From an uncultured Sphingomonas sp. (GTDB taxonomy: Bacteria; Pseudomonadota; Alphaproteobacteria; Sphingomonadales; Sphingomonadaceae), in the NCBI GenBank assembly GCA_946482655.1, contig CAMLSA010000095.1, positions 1 through 12,678 of the forward strand: DNA of 12,678 nt, written 5' to 3'. A program made the position numbers and the translations under genes. The notes under the pieces were generated by a model that had not been told where the DNA came from, searched no databases, and was given only the letters and a program-made list of their open reading frames with translations. Positions within the stretch are counted from its first letter, which is position 1, and each line of letters begins with the position of its first letter. This document shows positions 7,400 through 12,678 of this stretch, piece after piece.

Positions 7400-8261
7400 G
7401 GAGCACCGCCTCCATGCCGAAGAAGCAGTCCCCGCCCGGTCTGGCGCCGATCGCCATCGCGTCGACGGTGCGGGCGAGATCGGCCAGCGCCCGGGCAGCG
7501 CGGGCGTTGGGATATTGATCGACGACGAGGCGGCGGCGCGCCGCCGCGGTCAGCACCCGTTCGTCCTTGGGAATGCCGCCCAAATAGGCGAGCGTGGCGT
7601 CGGTGAGGAAACGCGCGGTCACATCGCGAAAGCGGCGGAACAGCTCGCGGCCCATCGCCTCGTCGGCGATCCGGTTGGTGACGATCGCGATGTCGCGGAC
7701 TCCGTGGTCGAGCGCGAGCAGCTTGACGGTGCCATAGGCGTCCATGAAGCGATCGGCGTCGGGCGCCAGCACCACGATGGGAAGATCGGCCGAGGCGACC
7801 ATGTCGAGCGTGTCGGGATCGGCGCTGCCGGGGGTGTCGACGATGACATAGTCGAGCGAGCGGCGGTGCGGGCGGAACGCGTCGGCGAGCTTGAGGCGCG
7901 CGGCGAGGTCGACCCGGCCGGCGGCGTCGACCGGCCCGGCGGGCACTACGAACAGCGCCTCGGGGCCGTCGACGACGATCTCGTCGATGGTCAGCCGGCC
8001 GCCGATCACGTCGTCGATCGATTCCCTGGGGTTGAATCCCATTGATCGGGTCGCGTCGGTCGGCCCCGCATCGCAATCCACCAGCATGGCGCGGCGACGC
8101 GTCTTGGAGAGCGACAGCGCCAGATTCGCCGCGATGGTGGTCTTGCCGACCCCGCTGCGGCCGCAGGCGATGCTGATCACGCGCGCGCTGCGCTCGTGGG
8201 CCGGGGTGCCGGGCAGGCCGGTCGGTGTCGGCAAGAGGGTGCCAGCATGTGCCAGAGTCAT
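7389..8261 (-). CDS. flhG: MinD-like flagellar number/placement ATPase FlhG (FleN/YlxH)
   Basis: FlhG proteins are MinD/ParA-family ATPases that set flagellar number and position, normally with the GTPase FlhF. The 290-residue product has the family fold signature: a P-loop GRSGVGKTT (34-42), VDCDAG (61-66), and the Walker B stretch YVIVDTPGSAD (138-148). Two oddities are visible. The deviant Walker A KGGVGKT reads RSGVGKT, so the signature lysine is arginine (R35). The N-terminal 27 residues lack the DQAxxLR motif by which FlhG stimulates FlhF. The C-terminus ends in a short, partly hydrophobic tail (CFFGMEAVLRAG) in place of a clear amphipathic membrane helix. The ATG overlaps the flhA stop as ATGA, with GGAGA 7 nt upstream. 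flhF, often between flhA and flhG, is absent here. A general ParA-like role is the alternative; the operon favours flagellar function. Confidence 0.85.
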   Translation of the reverse strand: MTLAHAGTLLPTPTGLPGTPAHERSARVISIACGRSGVGKTTIAANLALSLSKTRRRAMLVDCDAGPTDATRSMGFNPRESIDDVIGGRLTIDEIVVDGPEALFVVPAGPVDAAGRVDLAARLKLADAFRPHRRSLDYVIVDTPGSADPDTLDMVASADLPIVVLAPDADRFMDAYGTVKLLALDHGVRDIAIVTNRIADEAMGRELFRRFRDVTARFLTDATLAYLGGIPKDERVLTAAARRRLVVDQYPNARAARALADLARTVDAMAIGARPGGDCFFGMEAVLRAG

Positions 8262-10405
8262 TCTGCCGTCTCCATCGGCCGGGCGCCAAGCGCGCCGGCG
8301 CTGCTGTTATGCGTGGGGCCGCCCCCGACCACCGCGGCGACTTCGACGGCCTTCCCATCGGGAATTTCGAGGAAGGACATGACCGGGGTCTCGGGGAGGT
8401 GCGGCTTGAGAAGCCGGGCCAGAGCGCGGCGGGCGATCGGCGAAGTGACGATGGCGAAGCGGGTCGCGCTGTTGACCAGCGGCGCCGACGCGTCGGAGAT
8501 CGCCGAGACGATCTTGTTGGCCAGCGCGGGCTCGAACGGATGGGCAGCGCCCGGCGAGGTGCGGACCGCCTGCGCGAGCAGCGATTCCAGGCCGGCGTCG
8601 AGCGTTACGACCGGCAGGGGCATCTTCACTGGCACCAGCGTCTGGACAATCAGCGCGCCGATTCTCGAGCGGATATTCTCGACCAGCGCCGCGGCATCGT
8701 TGGACATCGTCGCGGCGTCGACCATCGCTTCGGCGATCCGCCGGAAATCCTTGAGCGGCACGCCCTCGGCGAGCAGCGCGCGGCTCGCGGCGGCGATCTG
8801 GGCGAGGCTGAGCGGATTGGGGGTGAGGCCCGCGACGAGCTGGGGAGCGGCTTCCTTGAGCGCGTCGAGCAGCCGCTGCGCCTCGTCCATGCCGAACAGG
8901 TCGGCGGCGGCGCCGGCGATCACCTGATTGAGGTGGGTCGCGATCACGGTGGCCGGATCGACCACCGTATAGCCCGCGACGATCGCGTCGCCGCGCTTGT
9001 CGGGGTGGATCCAGACGGCTTCGAGCCCGAAGCTGGGATCGCGGCACTCGCGGCCTTCGACCCGGCCTTCGAGATCGCCGCTGTCGAGCGCGAGCAGCTG
9101 ATCGGGGTGAGCCTCATCCTCGCCCATGATCACGCCCGCGACGGTGATGCGGTAGGCGTTGGGCGCCAGGCTGAGATTGTCGCGCACGCGGACCAGCGGC
9201 ACGACGAAGCCCAGCTCGCGCGAAAGCTGGCGGCGGATGCCGGTGATCCGCGCCATCAGCAGCGCGCCCTTGCGATCGTCGACCAACCCGACCAGACCAT
9301 AGCCCAGCTCCAACCCGAGCGCGGCCCCGTCGGAAACGTCGTTCCAATCGATGCTGTTGGGGGAGAGCGGGGCGGGCGCGGCGGCGGCCTCGGCGTTGGC
9401 GATCTCGACCGCGGCCGCGACCTTGCCGGCCTTGCTCAGCTTCCAGGCGACGAACCCCGCGATTGCGGAGGCCGACAGGATCATGAAGTGCGGCATGCCG
9501 GGGACGATGCCCATCAGGAACAATATGCCCGAGACGGGATACCAGGCGCGGGCCGAGCCGAACTGGCTGGTGATCTGGCCCGACAGGTCGAGCGGCGAGG
9601 AGACGCGGGTGACGATCGAGGCGGCCGCGATCGAGAGCAGCAGCGCGGGGACCTGCGCCACCAGCGCGTCGCCGATCGCGAGGATGATATAGGTGGAAGC
9701 AGCTTCCGACAGCGACAGGCCGTGGCTCAGCGTGCCGAGGATCAGGCCGCCAAGGATGTTGATCACCAGGATCAGCACGCCGGCGACGGCATCGCCCTTT
9801 ACGAATTTGGAGGCGCCGTCCATCGAACCGTAGAAGTCGGCCTCCGTGGCCACTTCCTGGCGGCGGGCCTTGGCTTCCTCGGGAGTGAGCAGGCCGGCGT
9901 TCAGATCGGCGTCGATCGCCATTTGCTTGCCGGGCATCGCATCGAGGGTGAAGCGCGCCGACACTTCGGAGACGCGGCCGGCGCCCTTGGTGATCACCAC
10001 CAGATTGATAACCATCAGGATGCCGAACACGAACAGTCCGACGGCATAATCGCCGCCGATCAGGAAATTGCCGAAGCTTTCGATGACATGGCCGGCGGCG
10101 GCTGGGCCCATATGTCCGTCGACCAGTACGACGCGGGTGGAGGCGACGTTGAGCGCCAGGCGGAACAGCGTGGCGAACAGCAGCACCGTGGGGAAGGACG
10201 AGAAATCGAGTGGCTTGGCGGCGTTGAGCGCCACCATCAGCACCGCGAGGCTGATCATTATGTTGGCGATGAAGCCCATGTCGAGCATGAACGCCGGCAC
10301 CGGGATCACCATCAGCCCGACGAGCAGCAAGGTCGCGAACGGCAGGATCGCGCTGCGGCCGGTGGCCGCCCACAGCTTGCGGGTCACCGAGGCCGGCGCC
10401 GCCAT
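8258..10405 (-). CDS. flhA: Flagellar export gate protein FlhA
   Basis: FlhA is the large export-gate protein of the flagellar type III secretion system, using the proton motive force and docking chaperone-substrate complexes. It has 715 residues, slightly longer than the usual 690-700. The N-terminal ~320 residues hold multiple hydrophobic segments. The FHIPEP-family signature is at about 151-172 (RFTLDAMPGKQMAIDADLN), followed by GLLTPEEAKARR and FYGSMDGASKFVKGDA. An Ala-rich linker (about 325-348) leads to the cytoplasmic FlhA-C domain, with RITGIRRQLSRELGF and VAGYTVVDP blocks recognisable. The C-terminal tail after about residue 695 is low-complexity and probably disordered. The ATG has GGGAGG 8 nt upstream. 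It heads the flhA-flhG-fliA operon, and its stop overlaps the flhG start by 4 nt. Upstream are a CtrA-like box and the 16-mer shared with the first flagellin. Confidence 0.97.
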   Translation of the reverse strand: MAAPASVTRKLWAATGRSAILPFATLLLVGLMVIPVPAFMLDMGFIANIMISLAVLMVALNAAKPLDFSSFPTVLLFATLFRLALNVASTRVVLVDGHMGPAAAGHVIESFGNFLIGGDYAVGLFVFGILMVINLVVITKGAGRVSEVSARFTLDAMPGKQMAIDADLNAGLLTPEEAKARRQEVATEADFYGSMDGASKFVKGDAVAGVLILVINILGGLILGTLSHGLSLSEAASTYIILAIGDALVAQVPALLLSIAAASIVTRVSSPLDLSGQITSQFGSARAWYPVSGILFLMGIVPGMPHFMILSASAIAGFVAWKLSKAGKVAAAVEIANAEAAAAPAPLSPNSIDWNDVSDGAALGLELGYGLVGLVDDRKGALLMARITGIRRQLSRELGFVVPLVRVRDNLSLAPNAYRITVAGVIMGEDEAHPDQLLALDSGDLEGRVEGRECRDPSFGLEAVWIHPDKRGDAIVAGYTVVDPATVIATHLNQVIAGAAADLFGMDEAQRLLDALKEAAPQLVAGLTPNPLSLAQIAAASRALLAEGVPLKDFRRIAEAMVDAATMSNDAAALVENIRSRIGALIVQTLVPVKMPLPVVTLDAGLESLLAQAVRTSPGAAHPFEPALANKIVSAISDASAPLVNSATRFAIVTSPIARRALARLLKPHLPETPVMSFLEIPDGKAVEVAAVVGGGPTHNSSAGALGARPMETAE

Positions 10406-10528
10406 GACTCAGGCCTCCCCAGCGCCGGCGAAGCGCCGAACGGACCGGAAACTGGCGGAAACTCCTGACATCGGCGTGCTGCCCTCGCTGGTTTTCGCGT
10501 GAATGCGAACCCACCAGTGCGCCAGCTG

Positions 10529-10546
10529 TGGTTAATTTTGGGTTAG
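10529..10546 (-). promoter_or_regulatory. CtrA-like box upstream of flhA
   Basis: On the minus strand the site reads CTAA-N7-TTAACCA, one mismatch from TTAA-N7-TTAA with a near-perfect TTAACCAT half-site. It is about 124-141 bases before the flhA ATG, on the strand that is transcribed toward flhA. This fits known CtrA control of early flagellar genes in Alphaproteobacteria; binding is inferred. Confidence 0.42.
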
Positions 10547-10553
10547 GGACGGT

Positions 10554-10569
10554 TAAGCACGGCCGTTAA
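10554..10569 (+). repeat. Shared 16-mer, copy 2 (taagcacggccgttaa)
   Basis: This is the exact copy of the 16-mer at 3717-3732. Here it points away from flhA and toward 10987, 148 bases upstream of the flhA ATG. With one more base on the left it becomes TTAA-N9-TTAA. The -10-like GCCGTTAA is present, but the position for a sigma-28 -35 element reads TTAG (10543-10546) rather than TAAA, so a FliA promoter here would be weak. Confidence 0.85.
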
Positions 10570-10986
10570 GGGCGATATTTAAGGGGAGGACGAACGAGTG
10601 GGTCGCTGCCTGCCTGTCACAAGAAGTAGCTGAAGGCGCGTCTCCCGCACCGTACACAGCGCTCGCGGCCAGGTTTACCCATCGGTTCCCATTTGTGCCG
10701 CCCACGCAGCCAACACCGCAGGCTACGAAACGATCTGAGGCGCACCATGTAGTTGCTCCAACGCGTAAGCCTCGAAAACTCGTCCTGAATTGAAATGTTC
10801 CTTGCCCGATCCGATCCCGCATTGAGCTGGCCGGGCTAAGCTCCAAGGTTCGCTGGTGGCCCAGAGATGTCGGCTGGACAACGACGGAGGCTTTCTGGCC
10901 GGCAAACTGCCGGGAACAGAATAAACCCTCCCTCGTTTGCAGAAGGCCACTGATGCGCTGGTCGGTTTAGCTGGGGTGCAGATCCG

Positions 10987-11814
10987 ATGGATATTCATTC
11001 AGGTGGCAATGCAAGTCCGGCAAGCAGGGCCGAGAATCTGGGCCCGGAAATCGGGGGCAGGCTGGTCTCGCAAGACATGGAGGGTATCTTCGGGACGGCG
11101 AATCCTTTCCCGAACGACATGACTTCGCCCGGATCCCGAACCCCTGGGTCCCGAACGGTAGTCCCCATTGTCGCTCGCTCTTCCCGACCACCCAACGGCT
11201 TCGGGGTGACGCGGGTTCTGGCCCTTCCCGGCGTCGTGTTCGCGGGAGCGCTCGCGGCTTTGATCGTGCTGGCGCAGCACGGCGCTCCCGACCCGTCCCC
11301 GGGGCAGATCCCGAAACTGCCCGCACCGCCCGTGTCGCAGGTGCCCGAAGCGCGGCGGGCGCTCGCCTCGGCCCAGCCCCCGGCAGTCTCCGCGATGCCG
11401 GCAAGCATGGCGAATCAATATGGGACCGAGGCTCCCGCGGCGGTGGAATCTCTCCCCAGGCGGAGCTTGGCGGCCTATCAGCCTAAGCACAAGGGGACCC
11501 GGCGGCTCGCCACGACACGGACCGCTAGAGCGGATCGTCGGCATGGAGGTGAGTCGTGCAATTCGCTTAGGCGCGTCGATCTTGCCTGGTGCATGCGGCC
11601 GCAAATTGTCAATGCGGATCGGCAGCTTCGCAACGCCTACCATGACGCGGCCCGGGCCGGCGTGGATCGGCGCGTGCTGGTCTCCTATCGCAACCAATGG
11701 TCCAGACTGCGCAGACGAGCAAACTCCGACCCGCGCCGTGTCGCGATCGGCTATCGCCAAATGGCCCAACAGCTCGATGCGGTGCGAAGCGGCCGACGTG
11801 CGCGCAATAGCTGA
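10987..11814 (+). CDS. Membrane-anchored protein with LprI-like (DUF1311-like) C-terminal region
   Basis: The product has 275 residues and no firm name. Residues 1-72 are polar and probably cytoplasmic. One membrane segment lies near 73-97 (LALPGVVFAGALAALIVLAQ), followed by a Pro/Ala-rich linker (about 98-150) and a basic stretch. The C-terminal part (about 190-267) has the pattern of LprI/DUF1311 proteins: Cys191, the block VDLAWCMRP with Cys202, ADRQLRNAYHDAARAG, then YRNQWSRLRRRAN and a final Tyr-Arg-rich helix. Only two cysteines remain, fewer than the typical four. LprI-family members are periplasmic or lipoprotein-linked, and one is a lysozyme inhibitor; function here is inferred weakly. 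The chosen ATG has only a poor GGGG upstream; M31 is an alternative start. Its stop is 1 nt before the phosphatase ATG, indicating an operon. Confidence 0.72.
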   Translation: MDIHSGGNASPASRAENLGPEIGGRLVSQDMEGIFGTANPFPNDMTSPGSRTPGSRTVVPIVARSSRPPNGFGVTRVLALPGVVFAGALAALIVLAQHGAPDPSPGQIPKLPAPPVSQVPEARRALASAQPPAVSAMPASMANQYGTEAPAAVESLPRRSLAAYQPKHKGTRRLATTRTARADRRHGGESCNSLRRVDLAWCMRPQIVNADRQLRNAYHDAARAGVDRRVLVSYRNQWSRLRRRANSDPRRVAIGYRQMAQQLDAVRSGRRARNS

Positions 11815-11815
11815 G

Positions 11816-12586
11816 ATGGCGTTGGCGGCTTCGATGCAGACAGCGGAAGCAACTTGGCCGACCGGCAAGGTGGACGGCCAGCTTATCTACGCCGTTGGCG
11901 ATATCCACGGCTGCTACGAGCAGCTTCGGCACCTTCTGACGCAGATCGCAGGCGATGCGGAAGCCCATGCCCGTGGCAGGACGGCCACGCTCATCTTCTG
12001 TGGGGACTATGTCGATCGCGGGCCCGCCTCGCGTCAGGTGCTCGATGCGCTTTGCTGGCTCAAGCGCCGGCGCCCATTTCATCTGCAGTTCCTCAAAGGG
12101 AATCACGAGCAGGTCATGCTGAACTATATATCGGCTCCGACACGGACGACCGCTTGGCTCCGCTTCGGGGGCTCCGAAACCCTTCAGTCCTACGGCGTCA
12201 CGCCGCCGGCGCCCGACGATGCTCCGGAAGCGCACCTCGCCGCGCGCGATGACCTGCTTGAGCGTTTGCCCGTCGCCCATCTGCGCTTCCTCGAGGGCCT
12301 TGAACTCATGGTCGGCGCGGGCGATTATGCATTCGTGCATGCGGGGGTGAGGCCCGGCGTGGCGTTGGCCGATCAGGCCGAGAATGATCTGCTTTGGATA
12401 CGCGAGGATTTCCTCGATGTTGAAGCGTCGCACGATCGCATCATCGTCCATGGCCACACTTGGGACAGTGACCAGCCGCAAATAGGGCCGCGCCGCATAG
12501 GCATCGATACGGGGGCCTACGAAACCGGCGTCCTCACCGCAGTCCGCATCGAGGATGACAATGTAAGCATCCTTGCCGCCCGTTAG
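11816..12586 (+). CDS. PPP-family metallophosphatase (serine/threonine phosphatase-like)
   Basis: This is a two-metal phosphoesterase of 256 residues with all PPP core motifs in order: GDIHG (28-32), GDYVDRG (63-69), GNHE (95-98), the histidine in HAGVRPG (175-181) and HGHT (212-215). These supply the metal ligands and catalytic acid/base residues. Bacterial relatives dephosphorylate proteins or cleave dinucleoside tetraphosphates (ApaH); substrate cannot be assigned. No signal peptide or membrane segment is visible, so it should be cytoplasmic. The frame is open further upstream to 11420, but that part overlaps the preceding gene in another frame and has no conserved content. The ATG at 11816, 1 nt after the upstream TGA, is therefore preferred. 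Its ribosome-binding site is poor, which suggests translational coupling. M7 (11834) is an alternative start. No terminator is visible in the 92 bases after it. Confidence 0.9.
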   Translation: MALAASMQTAEATWPTGKVDGQLIYAVGDIHGCYEQLRHLLTQIAGDAEAHARGRTATLIFCGDYVDRGPASRQVLDALCWLKRRRPFHLQFLKGNHEQVMLNYISAPTRTTAWLRFGGSETLQSYGVTPPAPDDAPEAHLAARDDLLERLPVAHLRFLEGLELMVGAGDYAFVHAGVRPGVALADQAENDLLWIREDFLDVEASHDRIIVHGHTWDSDQPQIGPRRIGIDTGAYETGVLTAVRIEDDNVSILAAR

Positions 12587-12678
12587 GCCTCCCACCGTCT
12601 CGGACGGCGACGGGCCGGCGTGTTGGAGCACGGCGTCGATCTTTCAGAGGCCGGGACAATCTCGGGAACTTGCACGGC

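Larger units (their letters stand above)
10406..10986. other. 581-bp intergenic stretch without a convincing gene
   Basis: The flhA-proximal 165 bases hold the CtrA-like box and the shared 16-mer and probably the flhA promoter. The remainder (about 10570-10986) is less GC-biased than the genes. It has only short open frames without family resemblance, including an antisense-looking frame of 91 codons at 10723-10998 (-). A 5-bp hairpin (CCGGC/GCCGG near 10900) has no T-run. I saw no tRNA, insertion-sequence ends or long repeats. It could be a decayed gene or an unannotated RNA, but nothing visible decides. Confidence 0.55.

Noticed and set aside
8225..10468. Plus-strand open frame of 747 codons antisense to all of flhA
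   Set aside because: The translation is compositionally strange (rich in Arg, Asp, Gly, His), matches no family and mirrors the codon bias of flhA in a high-GC genome. It is a shadow of flhA.
10723..10998. Minus-strand open frame of 91 codons in the gap right of flhA
   Set aside because: No family resemblance, no clear ribosome-binding site, and it overlaps the start of the next plus-strand gene.
11420..11815. Longer N-terminus of the metallophosphatase
   Set aside because: The extra 132 codons overlap the preceding gene in another frame and show no conserved content; the PPP domain starts cleanly after the ATG at 11816.
1..12678. CRISPR arrays, insertion sequences, tRNA or rRNA genes
   Set aside because: I looked for regularly spaced repeats, transposase motifs, terminal inverted repeats and tRNA-like cloverleaf sequences and saw none.

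Overview
The window is GC-rich and tightly packed, and it holds part of a flagellar gene cluster. The two short flagellins, the FlbD-type sigma-54 activator, FliA and CtrA-like TTAA boxes together point to an alphaproteobacterium, most likely a sphingomonad (Sphingomonadales). That taxonomic call is an inference from family resemblance; no database search was possible.

Layout. On the left, a minus-strand operon reads flbD (sigma-54-dependent activator, 3369-2101), fliE (2089-1724) and fliF (1720 running off the left edge). It encodes a regulator plus the MS-ring and its rod adaptor. A 427-bp divergent intergenic region separates it from two plus-strand flagellin genes of 274 residues each (3797-4621 and 4984-5808). 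Each flagellin gene is followed by a strong intrinsic terminator. Next comes a plus-strand gene for an unrecognised single-pass membrane protein with a coiled coil (5918-6634). Convergent to it is a second minus-strand operon, flhA-flhG-fliA (10405-6662), whose members overlap by 4 and 11 bp. It encodes the export-gate protein, a MinD-like flagellar number/placement ATPase, and the flagellar sigma factor.

Right of flhA lies a 581-bp stretch with no convincing gene. Its flhA-proximal end carries regulatory motifs. After it is a probable two-gene plus-strand unit: a membrane-anchored protein with an LprI-like (DUF1311-like) C-terminal region (10987-11814), then a PPP-type metallophosphatase (11816-12586) starting 1 nt after the preceding stop codon. 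Nothing visible ties this pair to the flagellum.

How the parts fit. FlbD and CtrA-like sites would control early and middle genes. FliF/FliE build the base, FlhA exports, FliA switches on late genes, and the flagellins form the filament. The first flagellin has a good FliA-type promoter (TAAA, 15 nt, GCCGTTAA) inside a motif that recurs exactly (16 nt) upstream of flhA. The second flagellin instead has a TTAA-N6-TTAACCAT box. The most interesting points are this shared 16-mer, a FlhG with an altered deviant Walker A and no adjacent flhF, the orphan membrane protein beside the flagellins, and the LprI-like/phosphatase pair.
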